From assembly GCF_038235435.1 (NCBI RefSeq), contig NZ_CP151275.1, positions 4,588,001 to 4,652,000 on the forward strand: a stretch of 64,000 nucleotides of DNA, given 5' to 3'. Of the stretch, positions 53,091-62,634 are shown piece by piece. Every line of letters starts with the position of its first letter. Positions within the stretch are counted from its first letter, which is position 1. A program made the translations under genes and the position numbers. Under the pieces are notes generated by a model. The model was not told the origin of the DNA. It did no database searches and saw only the letters and a list, made by a program, of their open reading frames with translations. Source of the stretch: Niveibacterium sp. SC-1 (GTDB lineage: Bacteria; Pseudomonadota; Gammaproteobacteria; Burkholderiales; Rhodocyclaceae).

Positions 53091-54392
53091 TCACCGTGCA
53101 TGCGCCGGCGACTTCGCGGACAGCAGCAGGGACAGCGGAATCGCCTCGGCCATCATGCGGTTTCCCGCGTCACCTGGATGCAGGTGGTCACCCGAATCGG
53201 CCTCGGTACGCAGACGCAGCGGATCGGCGGGATCACGCGTTACCGCATCGAGATCCACCACGGCGTCGAAGGCACCGCTCTCGCGGATCCAGGCGTTCAC
53301 CGCCTGACGTAGCGCATCCTTGCGGGCGTCGTGATAGTCGGCCAACGGCGTTCCTTCGAGCGCGCCAGCGAAAGGCAGCAGGGTCGCCCCGATCACCCTC
53401 AGGCCGCGCGCATGCGCCCGACCGATCAGTTCGCGATAGGCCACGGCGAGCGCCTCCACCGAAGGGGCTTGCGCCTGCGGATCGAAGATCGTGCCCGGCC
53501 AGGCGATGTCGTTGATGCCGATGAGCACGATCAGCGCACGCACGCCGGGCTGCGCCAGCACGTCGCGCTCCAGGCGCGCCAGCGCACTTTCGCCCATGCC
53601 GTCGCGCAATAGCCGACCGCCCGAAATGCCGGCGTTTATCACCGCCAGTCCGTGCGGTGCCAGACGCTCGGCGAGGAAATCGGGCCAGCGGGCCGAGGCA
53701 TCCACGCTTGCGCCGTTGCCGTCGGTGATCGAATCGCCGATCACCGCCACCGCACCGGAGCCCGCATCGCCTGCCACCTCGACCGCCTGCAGCACCAGGC
53801 GCGCAGTGATGCGCTGGGCGTCGTCCTGCACCGCGCTGGCAAGCGGCAGCTCGCCGCGCGCGATCCAGGCCGTATCGCGCCCGTCCCAGTGGAAGGTCTC
53901 GACCGCCGTACTCGCAGGCAGGTGCAGGCTCACCACGAGACGCGTGAGCGGTGCCAGCGGCAGCGCGACCTGATCGCTCAACACCGAAGCACCGGGCGCG
54001 ATGCTCACCTGCGTAGCGCCGCCGAAGCGCAGGGTCCGCGCCAGGGCCGACGCCCCTTCCCGCGCGGGCGCCGCGAGCACGACCTGATCGATGCGCAGCG
54101 GCGCCTTGCCGTAGGCGTTCGAGAAGCGCAGGCGCACACGCGTGCCGCCGAGACTGATGCGCAGGAACTGGCGCACGGTGACGTCCTGGAGTTCGGCGGG
54201 GACGCCGGTGGGAAGGACGAAGTGCGAGTCCCTGGCGGCCTGCGGACTGGCCGTCCAGCTCGCGATCCAGCGACTTGCGCCAGGCGGCCCATCCGCCAGG
54301 GCTGTCTGCGCCGCCAGCAGGCAGAGCACGACGGCGAATGTGGCAGTGAATGCGCGGCAGAAAAGGAAGAGCGGACGGACAGATCGCAACAT
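53091..54392 (-). CDS. Secreted SGNH/GDSL hydrolase
   Basis: A 433-residue exported esterase started at the ATG at 54392. The signal peptide ends near residue 33 (AAQTALA). An N-terminal beta domain (about residues 40-205, RWIASWTASPQAARD) is followed by the SGNH domain. The block I Ser221 is in VIGDSITDGNG, block III in LIGINDIAW, and Asp402 with His405 in SGDHLHPGD form the catalytic set. WTASPQ and this layout match GDSL-family acetyl esterases that deacetylate plant polysaccharides. It sits beside the GH43 and sugar-uptake genes, which supports an acetylxylan role, as an inference. Confidence 0.85.
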   Translation of the reverse strand: MLRSVRPLFLFCRAFTATFAVVLCLLAAQTALADGPPGASRWIASWTASPQAARDSHFVLPTGVPAELQDVTVRQFLRISLGGTRVRLRFSNAYGKAPLRIDQVVLAAPAREGASALARTLRFGGATQVSIAPGASVLSDQVALPLAPLTRLVVSLHLPASTAVETFHWDGRDTAWIARGELPLASAVQDDAQRITARLVLQAVEVAGDAGSGAVAVIGDSITDGNGASVDASARWPDFLAERLAPHGLAVINAGISGGRLLRDGMGESALARLERDVLAQPGVRALIVLIGINDIAWPGTIFDPQAQAPSVEALAVAYRELIGRAHARGLRVIGATLLPFAGALEGTPLADYHDARKDALRQAVNAWIRESGAFDAVVDLDAVTRDPADPLRLRTEADSGDHLHPGDAGNRMMAEAIPLSLLLSAKSPAHAR

Positions 54393-54494
54393 GCTGGGCT
54401 CCGGAAATCGTTCGGGGGAGAACCGATCATGGGAGCGCGGCGATTCCGGCACTAGACTGCGTAGAAGACAAACATCTGTGATCTGAATTCCACA

Positions 54495-55400
54495 ATGGGA
54501 CGACTGGATATCAATCGCTCCGGCGAGCTCGAAGTCTTCGTGCGCGTCGTCGAACTGGGTGGTTTCTCGGCCGCGGCGCGCGCCTGCCGCATGACGCCTT
54601 CGGCGGTGAGCAAGCTGGTCGGTCGCCTCGAAGAGCGCCTGGGTGCGCGCCTGCTCAATCGCTCCACGCGCCGGCTCGGACTCACGCCCGAGGGCTGCAC
54701 CTTCTACGAGCGCGGCGTACGCGTCCTTGCCGATCTCGACGAGGCGGAACGCAGCGCCGCGGTGCAGGGCGAGCCGCGCGGCCGTCTGCGCATCAATGCC
54801 AACGTGCCCTTCGGCCACCACATCCTGCTGCCCTTGCTACCCGAATTTCTCGCCCGCCATCCGGAGCTGAGCGTGGACCTGGTGCTCACCGACGAGGTGG
54901 TGGACCTGCTCGAACAGCGCACCGATGTCGCGGTGCGCGCGGGCCCGCTGAAGAGCTCCAGCCTGCTTGCCCGCAAGCTCGGCGACACCCGCATGCTGAT
55001 CGTCGGCGCCCCGGCCTATCTCGACGCCCACGGCACGCCGCAGGATGTGGAGGCGCTTCTGCGACACAACCGGCTGGGCGCGAACTATGTGCGAGCCCAG
55101 CCCGGCTGGCCGCTGCGCGTCGGCGGCGAGGAAATCCTCGTACCCGTCAGCGGCAACGCGCAGGTGAGCGATGGCGAGGCGCTGCGGCGTCTGGTTCTCG
55201 CGGGACTGGGACTCGCCCGGCTCCCGCGCTTCATGGTGCGTGAGGACCTCGCGGCCGGCCGACTGCGCGCCGTCCTGAGCGAGTTCGACCCCGGCGACCG
55301 CGAGGCGGTGCACGCCGTTTTCGTCGGCGCAGGCGGACATCTTCCGCTGCGCGTGCGGGCGCTGCTCGACTTCCTGGTGGAGAGGGTGCGCCTCGACTGA
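54495..55400 (+). CDS. LysR-family transcriptional regulator
   Basis: A 301-residue regulator. The N-terminal helix-turn-helix (GELEVFVRVVELGGFSAAARACRMTPSAVSKLVGRLEERLGARLLNRSTRRLGLTPEG, about residues 10-66) is followed by a periplasmic-binding-protein-like effector domain. It is divergent from the SGNH hydrolase gene with a 102-bp gap, the normal position for a LysR protein controlling its neighbour. It converges on the DUF5107 gene. The effector is unknown. Confidence 0.9.
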   Translation: MGRLDINRSGELEVFVRVVELGGFSAAARACRMTPSAVSKLVGRLEERLGARLLNRSTRRLGLTPEGCTFYERGVRVLADLDEAERSAAVQGEPRGRLRINANVPFGHHILLPLLPEFLARHPELSVDLVLTDEVVDLLEQRTDVAVRAGPLKSSSLLARKLGDTRMLIVGAPAYLDAHGTPQDVEALLRHNRLGANYVRAQPGWPLRVGGEEILVPVSGNAQVSDGEALRRLVLAGLGLARLPRFMVREDLAAGRLRAVLSEFDPGDREAVHAVFVGAGGHLPLRVRALLDFLVERVRLD

Positions 55401-55427
55401 CGCGCGCCGCGTGCTTCGCCCTCGCCT

Positions 55428-56981
55428 TCAACGCGGAAGGCTGGCCTCGAACACCGGCACGCTGTCCTGTCCGGCCTCCTGCCCGGTGTCCTGCATGAGC
55501 TCCAGCGTCAGGTTCGCACCCGCCGCGAGACCGGCGTCCAGCGGCAACACGAGGTGCCGCACACCGTTCACCGCCGCCGCCAGCGCACCGCCCGCAAGCA
55601 CCTTGTCGCCCGCGCGTACGCGGTAGCCCAATGGCGCATCCGGATAGAGGCAAACGATGTCGGCCCGCAGCGCGCCCTCGCTCACCCGCAGGTCGGCGAC
55701 GAAGTTGTCGTTGGCATGGCTCACGGTCTTGAGCCCCTGCGTCGGCGCATAGACCTCCGCCTGGCTGTCGGTGGCCCCGGCGGCCAGATTGCGGGTGCGG
55801 AAGAACTCACGCGTCGCGCCCGCCCACAGCTCGATGAAGGGTCGATAGGGGCTGCGGGTTTTCTCCGGGTCGATGTCCTTGCTGGAGGGATAGCCGAAGG
55901 TCCAGAACTTCAAGCCCCGGGTGAGCTGGTTATCGGCGATGCGGATCAGGCCTTCGTCGTTGTCGTGGTTGATGACGCCCCAGAAATTGCGATTGGCCAT
56001 GTCCGGCCAGGCGTAGAAGATGCCCCACTCGGGCCAGTTCCTGTACTGCCGCAGGGCGCCGAAGTCCCAGGCCTGCGCTTGCCCTGGCGCGGCGTCCGCC
56101 GGCCTTGCCTGTGCCAGGGTCTGGCGACAACGCGATTCGTTCGGACACCAGGCCGCAGTGACGAACTGCAGCGGATAGACGACCTCCGCGCCCGCCGTCG
56201 CGGCCGGGTGCGCAGCGTCCGAGCCGGGGGCGAGGCTCACGTTGGTCCAGTACTCGTAGTCCTGTGACGCTGGCGTCGGGTTGTGGATCTCGATGCGCGT
56301 ATCGAGCGCGGCGCGCCCCGCCCGCAGCGTCACGGTATAGGCCAGCTCCAGCCCGGTCTTGCGTCCGTAGCGGCGAAAACTCGGCGGAGTGAAGACCTCC
56401 CGGTCGTCCTTCCAGCGCATCACCACCGAGACTGCCTCGGCGTCCTGCCTCAGCACCTCGAAGGCCCAGGCATGGTTCCAGGCCTTGCCATGCTCGGGGC
56501 CGAAAGTCGGGAACACGCCGCCCCAGACCTGCAGCCAATCGTAGAGGAAATTGCCGTCGCCGATGCCGTAAGCGGACGCCACCGGATTGCGATAGAAGGA
56601 TTCGTGGCCGGTCGGCTTGTAGATCAGCGAGAGAATGCGTCCGCCATAGCCGGGCACCAGGGTCGCGCGCACGAAGTCGTTCTCGATCACCCAGGCCTCG
56701 AAGTTCCGGGCACGGATCGCCGAGCTGGTGCGCGCCGCGTCCGGGTCTTCAATGAGGCCGTCCTCGTCGAGCGTGTAGGCGTATTCGCGCAGCGTCTGCG
56801 TGCTGCGCGAGAGACTCACCGCGCCGGCCTTCGTTGCGCTGAATACGGGCGTGCGCGCGGCCGCCTGTGGCGTGGGTTCCACCAACGGGAGGCCAGCGGC
56901 CCAGGCACTCCCGCCCAGGGCGAAGAGCAGTGTGCAGGCGCTCAGGCTCATCCTGCCCGGGCGCCCGCGCCACTCCCGCAT
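55428..56981 (-). CDS. Secreted DUF5107-domain protein, galactose-mutarotase-like
   Basis: A 517-residue exported protein. A signal peptide (cleavage near residue 28, ending SAWA) is followed by a beta-sandwich typical of the galactose mutarotase superfamily (EAWVIENDFVRATLVPGYGGRILSLIYKPTGHESFYRNP). PTFGPEHGKAWNHAWAFEVL and YEYWTNVSLAPGSD are the DUF5107 signatures. It could be a carbohydrate-binding or epimerase protein; no family function is established. Its start overlaps the GH43 stop by one base (TGATG), so the two are translated together. Confidence 0.8.
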   Translation of the reverse strand: MREWRGRPGRMSLSACTLLFALGGSAWAAGLPLVEPTPQAAARTPVFSATKAGAVSLSRSTQTLREYAYTLDEDGLIEDPDAARTSSAIRARNFEAWVIENDFVRATLVPGYGGRILSLIYKPTGHESFYRNPVASAYGIGDGNFLYDWLQVWGGVFPTFGPEHGKAWNHAWAFEVLRQDAEAVSVVMRWKDDREVFTPPSFRRYGRKTGLELAYTVTLRAGRAALDTRIEIHNPTPASQDYEYWTNVSLAPGSDAAHPAATAGAEVVYPLQFVTAAWCPNESRCRQTLAQARPADAAPGQAQAWDFGALRQYRNWPEWGIFYAWPDMANRNFWGVINHDNDEGLIRIADNQLTRGLKFWTFGYPSSKDIDPEKTRSPYRPFIELWAGATREFFRTRNLAAGATDSQAEVYAPTQGLKTVSHANDNFVADLRVSEGALRADIVCLYPDAPLGYRVRAGDKVLAGGALAAAVNGVRHLVLPLDAGLAAGANLTLELMQDTGQEAGQDSVPVFEASLPR

Positions 56982-58645
56982 CAGACAGACTCCTGATAAG
57001 TGAAGTGGTCAAAGTCAGCGTGCATGCGCCGGCCGGTGAGGTCCTGGCAGGCGAGCCCGAGGTAGTTGCCGGTAAAGCCGAAGCTGCGCGCATAGCCGCC
57101 GTCGAACACGGTGGCGTGTTCGTCCGAGAGCATGGCCGCGGGCAGCGCCGGTCCCGCCGGCTGCCAGGGCGCATCGCCCTGGGCGTATTCGAAGTGGAAG
57201 CGGTCGAGTGCGAACACGACCTTCAGGCGCACCGTGCCGGCCGCCAGCGGGATCGCCTCGCTCCACTCATGGTAGATGCCGTGATCGTTGCCCAGCAGTC
57301 GCAACACCCGCTCGCCCGCATTGGGCGCGCCGTGCGGCGCCACAGTGACGCAGAGGTAGGCGTGGTTCTGGGTGTTGTAGTAGGCGAGCAGGCCCGCCAT
57401 CTGTTGAAAGGATTCCGGCGCGAAGTCGAGTTCCGTCTCGGCCTCGCAGTGAAAGTGCTGCTGGCGTCGCATGACCAGGCTCTGGTCATGGAAGGACATG
57501 AGCGATTCGCGACCGGTCAGACGCAGCCAGCCGGGGCGTGCGGAAAGGCTGACCCAGCTCGGGTCGAAGGGCGCGCGCAGGCTGTTGAAGTAGCCGGAGA
57601 GCACCGGCGCATCGAAGTCGTCGCGCGCGGGCTCGGCGGCGAAAGGCGCCGCGGGCAGGTCCGGTGCGGACACTTCCCGGCGCGGAACATTGTCGCCGTG
57701 CGTGGTGCGTAGCCAACCGTCGGCGGTCCACTCGACCCGTTGCAGGGCGGTTTCGCGACCGAGGTTGCAGTTGGCGATCTCGTAGTTCACTTCGCCGTCT
57801 GGTGTCTGCGGAACCAGAGTCGCCCACTCGATCGGTCGGCCGCACAGATGCGCGAGGTACCACTCGCCCGAGGGCGTCTGGATCAGGCTGCCATGCCCCG
57901 CGCGTTGCAGGCCGGCGCGGTCGGAGTTCTTCGCGGTGATCAAAGGGTGCGGCACCGATTCCGGCAGCTCGTAGGGCCCGGTGAGCCGGCGCGAGCGTGC
58001 GACGGTCACCGCATGGTCGTAGCCGGTGCCGCCCTCGGCGACCATCAGGTAGTAGTAGCCATCGCGCTTGTAGAGATGCGGGCCCTCGACCAGGCCGACC
58101 GGGCTGCCTTCGAAGATGCGGTGGATGGGCCCCACGAGCTTCTGCGCTGCGCGGTCGTACTCCTGCAGCAGGATGCCGGTGAACGGCGTCTTTCCCGCGT
58201 GGTGGCTCCACTCCATGTTCACCAGCCAGCTGCGGCCGTCATCGTCATGGAAGAGCGAGGGGTCGAAGCCGGAGCTGTTCAGATACACCGGCTCGGACCA
58301 CGGTCCCTCGATCGAGGCGGCGGTCACCAGATAGTTCGGCGTGTCCTTGTAGGCGCCGGCGAGCGTGCGCACGTTCGTGAAGACAAGCCAGAACTGTCCG
58401 TGCGCACGCGTGAGGCACGGCGCCCAGATGCCGCAGGAATCCGGATTGCCGCGCATCGTGAGCTGGCTTTCGCGCGTCAGCACATAGCTGTGATGACGCC
58501 AGTGCACCAGGTCGCGCGAGTGATGGATGCGCACGCCGGGCCACCATTCGAAGGTGGAGGTCGCGATGTAGTAGTCCTCGCCCACCCGCAGGATGGACGG
58601 GTCCGGATGGAAGCCAGGCAGGATGGGGTTCTGGATCATGGTCAT
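56981..58645 (-). CDS. Glycoside hydrolase family 43 beta-xylosidase
   Basis: A 554-residue GH43 enzyme that hydrolyses xylosides from xylo-oligosaccharides. The five-blade propeller starts with NPILPGFHPDPSI, with general base Asp15. The pKa-tuning Asp128 lies in SGFDPSLFHDDDG and the general acid Glu187 in GLVEGPHLYKRDG. A C-terminal beta-sandwich (about residues 330-554) is as in the long xylosidases of subfamily 11. No signal peptide is seen, so it is cytoplasmic and acts on imported oligomers. The start is ATG 58645; ATG 58639 is also possible. The gene for DUF5107 overlaps its end. Confidence 0.92.
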   Translation of the reverse strand: MTMIQNPILPGFHPDPSILRVGEDYYIATSTFEWWPGVRIHHSRDLVHWRHHSYVLTRESQLTMRGNPDSCGIWAPCLTRAHGQFWLVFTNVRTLAGAYKDTPNYLVTAASIEGPWSEPVYLNSSGFDPSLFHDDDGRSWLVNMEWSHHAGKTPFTGILLQEYDRAAQKLVGPIHRIFEGSPVGLVEGPHLYKRDGYYYLMVAEGGTGYDHAVTVARSRRLTGPYELPESVPHPLITAKNSDRAGLQRAGHGSLIQTPSGEWYLAHLCGRPIEWATLVPQTPDGEVNYEIANCNLGRETALQRVEWTADGWLRTTHGDNVPRREVSAPDLPAAPFAAEPARDDFDAPVLSGYFNSLRAPFDPSWVSLSARPGWLRLTGRESLMSFHDQSLVMRRQQHFHCEAETELDFAPESFQQMAGLLAYYNTQNHAYLCVTVAPHGAPNAGERVLRLLGNDHGIYHEWSEAIPLAAGTVRLKVVFALDRFHFEYAQGDAPWQPAGPALPAAMLSDEHATVFDGGYARSFGFTGNYLGLACQDLTGRRMHADFDHFTYQESV

Positions 58646-58685
58646 CGCGTCAGTGTCTCCGGAAAAAGGACCCGAGGTCGGAGGC

Positions 58686-58720
58686 AAAAAAAGAGCCGCA
58701 GGGGGTTAGCCCGTGCGGCT
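58686..58720 (-). terminator. Rho-independent terminator of the porin gene
   Basis: On the minus strand AGCCGCA (58714-58720) pairs with TGCGGCT (58694-58700) with an inner CCC/GGG pairing, followed by seven T. It ends the porin transcript about 100 bp after its stop and separates it from the GH43 gene. Confidence 0.88.
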
Positions 58721-58817
58721 TCAATGCAAATGGGGGCTGCGGCAGGAGGACCGGCCCCCATCCTTCCGGCCGCATATGCCGCCGGAAGGAGAGGCTCAGC
58801 ACAAACTCGTTGCCCGC

Positions 58818-60062
58818 TTAGAAGGACACCATGAAGCCGGTTTCGAGCTTGGTCGAAGAGGTCTTCACGGAGGCGCCGGCGGTCGTGCCGTCTTCTGCCG
58901 TGTACTTCTTCTGGATGTAGTCGACGCGGGCGTAAGGCTGCACGCCGCCACCCAGCGAGTAGATCGCCCACAGGTCCAGACGGGTGCGGTCGATGTTCAG
59001 CTTGGTGAAGCCTTGGCCGATGTCGTCACCCGCGGCCCAGGTGTAGCCGGCGCCCCAGGCGGACAGCTTGGTGAAGTCGAACTTCGAGGTTTCGAAGGAG
59101 CCGATACCGACGAGATTCCAGGAACCGAGGTTGTAGGTCAGCTTGACCATGTTGTCGGTGTTCTTGAAATACGTCCCGGCGCTGTCGGTCGGGCCCTTGC
59201 TCTCGTTGGCCGCCGTCATGAAGGTGTAGGCCAGGCCCAGGCCACCGAAGCCGGTCTTGCCCGTCACGCCAAAGGCGTTCTTGAACTGCAGGGCCGAGGT
59301 CGGATCGACGTACTTGTTGCCCGGCGTGCCGCCGTTGCCCAGGCCGAAGCCGGCACCGAGCATGGTGCCGCCGCCGAAGTCGTAGGCGGCGAAACCGGTG
59401 TAGACCGCGGTGCCGGTCGGATCGCCTTCCTTCTGCTGCGAGGAGCTGTTCAGGTTCACCTGCAGGTCAAAGCTGAAGTCGCCAATGCTGTGGCCGTAGC
59501 GCAGCGCGTTGCCGCGGAAGTCGGTGACGTTGTAGTACACGCGCTCGTTGCCGTAGACCGGGTCCACCGTGGTGGCGTCGTACAGGTTACGCAGCGGGTT
59601 GATGATGTTGCCGACCGCGATCGTGCCGTACGGCGTGGTGAGGTAACCCTTCACTTCGTCGTTACAGAAGGGGCCGTTGGAGTCGCCCAGGTTGTTGCCG
59701 TAGGAGGCGAAACCGCCCTTCACCGGGTTGCCGGCGAAGTTTTCCTGGCCCGAGAAGAACTGCGCCCAGCCGTGCTTGACCGGCAGGGAGACGTCGTCGT
59801 ACGCAGCCGCGGCGCCGTCGACCGTGGTCGACACGGTCGCGCAGGTGAAGCCCGCGGAGTAACCCTTGCCGACGTTGGTCGTGCCGCTGATGAACAGCAC
59901 GTAGTTGCCGTCGACCGAGTTGAAGTTCTTGTAGCCCTCGACGAAATCACCACCACGCAGGTCCGAGCCGACGCGTGCGCTCACGCTGCCGCTGACCGCC
60001 ACCCCTGCAAACACCGGCGTTGCGAAGGCCGAAGCGATCGCGATTGCCATGATCTTTTTCAT
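58818..60062 (-). CDS. Outer-membrane porin
   Basis: A 414-residue barrel. The signal peptide MKKIMAIAIASAFATPVFA is followed by GVAVSGSVSARVGSD and many amphipathic strands, ending in Phe (GFMVSF), as in general Gram-negative porins. Two Cys residues (about 74 and 133) could form a loop disulphide. Its promoter region carries the operator-like palindrome at 60166-60179, so it may be a sugar-induced porin for oligosaccharides handled by the neighbouring genes. It lies downstream of the binding-protein gene. Confidence 0.88.
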   Translation of the reverse strand: MKKIMAIAIASAFATPVFAGVAVSGSVSARVGSDLRGGDFVEGYKNFNSVDGNYVLFISGTTNVGKGYSAGFTCATVSTTVDGAAAAYDDVSLPVKHGWAQFFSGQENFAGNPVKGGFASYGNNLGDSNGPFCNDEVKGYLTTPYGTIAVGNIINPLRNLYDATTVDPVYGNERVYYNVTDFRGNALRYGHSIGDFSFDLQVNLNSSSQQKEGDPTGTAVYTGFAAYDFGGGTMLGAGFGLGNGGTPGNKYVDPTSALQFKNAFGVTGKTGFGGLGLAYTFMTAANESKGPTDSAGTYFKNTDNMVKLTYNLGSWNLVGIGSFETSKFDFTKLSAWGAGYTWAAGDDIGQGFTKLNIDRTRLDLWAIYSLGGGVQPYARVDYIQKKYTAEDGTTAGASVKTSSTKLETGFMVSF

Positions 60063-60165
60063 TTGGTCTCACTCCTCGTTTTATTCACGCCGCTAGGCGC
60101 ACCGCGACTGGATTCGGTCCATCGCATCTGTCGCACTGCCCGCTGTTCCGACCCCCGGCATCGCG

Positions 60166-60179
60166 TGCAAGCGCTTTCA
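60166..60179. promoter_or_regulatory. LacI-family-type operator upstream of porin gene
   Basis: TGCAAGCGCTTTCA, a near-palindrome of the TGNNAGCGCTNNCA class, lies 104 bp upstream of the porin ATG. LacI/GalR regulators are known to bind such AGCGCT-centred sites. Confidence 0.65.
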
Positions 60180-60183
60180 TATT

Positions 60184-60232
60184 CAGGCAAGCCGCTCCCC
60201 TGGCGGCCGTCTCCGGCCACCATGCTTGCCTG
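60184..60232 (-). terminator. Long stem-loop between sugar-binding-protein gene and porin gene
   Basis: CAGGCAAGC (60184-60192) pairs perfectly with GCTTGCCTG (60224-60232), with a GGCC/GGCC hairpin in the loop. It lies after the binding-protein stop. No T-run follows, so it may be a message-stabilising structure or weak terminator. Confidence 0.5.
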
Positions 60233-60244
60233 CGTTATCCGGGT

Positions 60245-61486
60245 TTATCGGCGGACGCGGCGCCTGAGCTTGGCGTCGGCCTCGACCAGCGCCTTATCCA
60301 CGTCCTTGTCGTCCTCGAGCACGTCGTCCAGCGCTGCGCCCACGATTTCCAGCGCGACGTTGTCGTACTTGTCGACATCGATCGCCGGAATCCTGCCGGC
60401 TGCGGTCTTCCACAGCAGACGGGCCTTCTGGCCGCCGAGAAACTCGACCGGTTCGTTCATGAACGGGTCGTTCTGCACTTCGGCACTGGCCGGGTAGGCG
60501 CCCATCTTCTTGTAGGCGAGCAGCTGCATCTCCTTGTTCATCGTCATGAACTTGACGAACTCCCAGGCCTCTTTCTTGTGCTCGGCCTTCTTCGGGATGG
60601 CGTAGAACGAGCCGCCCCAGGAGGAGAACGAGTTCTCCGGCAACTGCGACGCGCGCCACAGGCCCTTGGTGTTCGGCGCGAGCCAGGTCTCGAAGTGACC
60701 GGCCAGCCAGGCACCCATCATCTGGGAGGCCAGCTGATTGCGCTTGAAGGCTTCGCTCCACTCGGAAGACCAGGTGCCGATCTTGCCGTCGATGCCGGCC
60801 TTGCGCGCATCGCGGGCCAGCTCCAGCGCGCGCTTGAAGCGCGGCGTGTTGAGCAGCGAGGCGCCGTTCTTGTCGAAGAACACGCCCTCGCCGTCCTTCA
60901 GGTTGGAACGGATGTAGATCGAGAAGATGTCGCCGGCATTGGCGAGCATGTAGGCGCCGGTCTTCTCCTTGATGGTCTTGCTGGTCTTGATGAAGTCGTC
61001 CCAGCTCTTGGTCAGTTCCGCCTCGGTGACGCCCGCCTTGTCGAGGATGTCCTTGCGATAGAACAGCGTGCCGGGGCCCACGTCCGCCGGGATGGCGACC
61101 TGTCCGGCCACCGCGCCGGCGCCTTGCGGGAAGGCGAAGCGCAGGAATTTGGCCTTGAACTGCTGGGCGTTGTAGGGCGCCTGGTTGAGGTCTTCGAGAC
61201 CGCCGGATTCGGCGAACTTGCCCATGTAACCGATCTCGATACCCATCACGTCGGGCACGTTCGAGCCGGTGGCCAGCGCCGTGGTCATCGCGTTGTGGTG
61301 ATCGTTGAACGCAAGGCTCACGACCTTGATCTCGACATCCGGATGCAGCTTCTTGTAGAGCGGGATCGCCAGCTTCACCGACTCGTCGAAGGACGGGAAG
61401 GAGGCAACGGTGATGGTGGTGGCATGCGCGGCAAAACTGAGGCCAAGCGCCAAGCTTGCGGCCAGCGGACGGACAGACAGCTTCAT
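60245..61486 (-). CDS. Sugar ABC transporter substrate-binding protein
   Basis: A 413-residue periplasmic protein (SBP_bac_1 family). The ATG at 61486 has GGGAGAA upstream and gives the signal peptide MKLSVRPLAASLALGLSFAAHA. TITVASFPSFDESVKLAIPLYKKLHPDVEIKVVSL is the family start. The later SSWGGSFYAIPKKAEHKKEAWEFVKFMTMNKEMQLLAYKKMGAYPAS is the conserved hinge and C-terminal helix region of sugar-binding proteins. It probably feeds the permeases at 49944-51884, whose operon lacks a binding protein. It follows a secreted-protein gene on the same strand by 103 bp. Confidence 0.9.
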   Translation of the reverse strand: MKLSVRPLAASLALGLSFAAHATTITVASFPSFDESVKLAIPLYKKLHPDVEIKVVSLAFNDHHNAMTTALATGSNVPDVMGIEIGYMGKFAESGGLEDLNQAPYNAQQFKAKFLRFAFPQGAGAVAGQVAIPADVGPGTLFYRKDILDKAGVTEAELTKSWDDFIKTSKTIKEKTGAYMLANAGDIFSIYIRSNLKDGEGVFFDKNGASLLNTPRFKRALELARDARKAGIDGKIGTWSSEWSEAFKRNQLASQMMGAWLAGHFETWLAPNTKGLWRASQLPENSFSSWGGSFYAIPKKAEHKKEAWEFVKFMTMNKEMQLLAYKKMGAYPASAEVQNDPFMNEPVEFLGGQKARLLWKTAAGRIPAIDVDKYDNVALEIVGAALDDVLEDDKDVDKALVEADAKLRRRVRR

Positions 61487-61589
61487 GACTTCTCCCAGGC
61501 GCGGGGCGGTTTTGCGCCCCGTTTTCTTCCAACTTCTGCGAGCGGGCCTCGCAGGCCCGTGACACGGTGACAAGGCAGTGCGCGCCTCG

Positions 61590-62135
61590 TCACTCCGTCG
61601 TTTCAGTCATCTTGAAAGGCGCGGGAACCGGTGCGCCGCTGGGCTGGCCAGGAAGATCCTGGATGCGCTTGAGCAGGCCTTCGGACTTCCACTGGCCCTT
61701 TTCCTCGTAGACGTTCTGGAGATAGCCGTCCTCGGTGAGCTTGAAGACCATCGTCTGGTTGGGCGCGAAGTTGGTGGTGATCGTGCCGGTCGCGGGGTCG
61801 AACTTGCCGCCTTCCTTCGGACGCGCGGTGAGCTTGCGCAGGATGTTGTAGGCCGGAGTGATGCCGACCGAGTGCACGTACATCACATTGTTCGGGTCAT
61901 CGAGGTTCTCGAAGGTGATGATCACGTTCATCACGCCGTTGTACTGGCCAGCCCAACGACCTGCGAACTTCTTCAGGCCTTCCGGCGCCTTGTCGCTGAC
62001 CGGGGTGACCTTCATGTCCTTCATGTAGCGGACGTCGATCGCGGCATCGAACTCCGTCTTGGGTTCGGCAGCGGCAAAGGCGTAGCCGGAAACGAGCGCA
62101 CTTGCGAGCGCCACTGCGGTGAAAATCCTCTTCAT
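61590..62135 (-). CDS. Secreted protein of unknown function
   Basis: A 181-residue exported protein with signal peptide MKRIFTAVALASALVSGYAFA. The mature protein is a likely beta-rich domain (FAGRWAGQYNGVMNVIITFENLDDPNNVMYVHSVGITPAYN, then GTITTNFAPNQTMVFKLTEDGYLQNVYEEKGQW), resembling small lipocalin-like or DUF-type periplasmic proteins. I cannot name a family. It is the first gene downstream of the operator pair at 62179 and 62240 and may be cotranscribed with the sugar-binding-protein gene. Confidence 0.65.
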   Translation of the reverse strand: MKRIFTAVALASALVSGYAFAAAEPKTEFDAAIDVRYMKDMKVTPVSDKAPEGLKKFAGRWAGQYNGVMNVIITFENLDDPNNVMYVHSVGITPAYNILRKLTARPKEGGKFDPATGTITTNFAPNQTMVFKLTEDGYLQNVYEEKGQWKSEGLLKRIQDLPGQPSGAPVPAPFKMTETTE

Positions 62136-62178
62136 GCTTGTCTCCTCGTTTTTTGCTTCGACCTATCCCGGCCGACTC

Positions 62179-62192
62179 TGCAAGCGCTTGCA
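62179..62192. promoter_or_regulatory. LacI-family-type operator, perfect palindrome
   Basis: TGCAAGCGCTTGCA is fully palindromic and lies 44 bp upstream of the secreted-protein gene ATG (62135). A second copy lies 61 bp further upstream. Confidence 0.75.
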
Positions 62193-62239
62193 AATCGGGT
62201 GATTGAAAAGACGGGAAAACAAACCCGCCTCAACCGATG

Positions 62240-62253
62240 TGCAAGCGCTTTCA
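62240..62253. promoter_or_regulatory. LacI-family-type operator, second copy
   Basis: TGCAAGCGCTTTCA is identical to the site upstream of the porin gene. It lies 61 bp from the palindrome at 62179, nearly six helical turns, which would suit cooperative binding or looping. Confidence 0.7.
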
Positions 62254-62634
62254 TTTCTGCTGAAAACAAAAGCGCCAGTTGCCCAGACGCTTTGGCTGGA
62301 CCTTCGCATGGAACGAGGACGCAGCCTGACAATTACGTTAGTTCGTTTCTCGTCCGAAGTCAAAGCCATTCTGCAACACCGGTCTCGACGACGTCCGCCC
62401 TCGCGGACGCTCCGGCATTCGCACACCCGGCCTTCCCGCTTGGCGTGCATCTAGCGCCTTGCGGGCCCCTTTCGACAAGACCGCAAGATGCAAACTCGTG
62501 TAAAACCCTTGCCAGGAGGCGCTTCCGCCGGCAGGGCGAACGTCCCCCGAAGGCGCCGCTTCGCCTTGCCGGAACTGGGTCGCGGCCTCTGAACGAGGGG
62601 TGGTTCATCACGACTCGCGCGCAGCCGGTCTGTT

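Noticed and set aside
61504..61530. GGGGCG/CGCCCC hairpin followed by GTTTTC as a plus-strand terminator
   Set aside because: No plus-strand gene ends upstream of it; on the minus strand it has no T-run, so it is at most an intercistronic structure between the secreted-protein and binding-protein genes.
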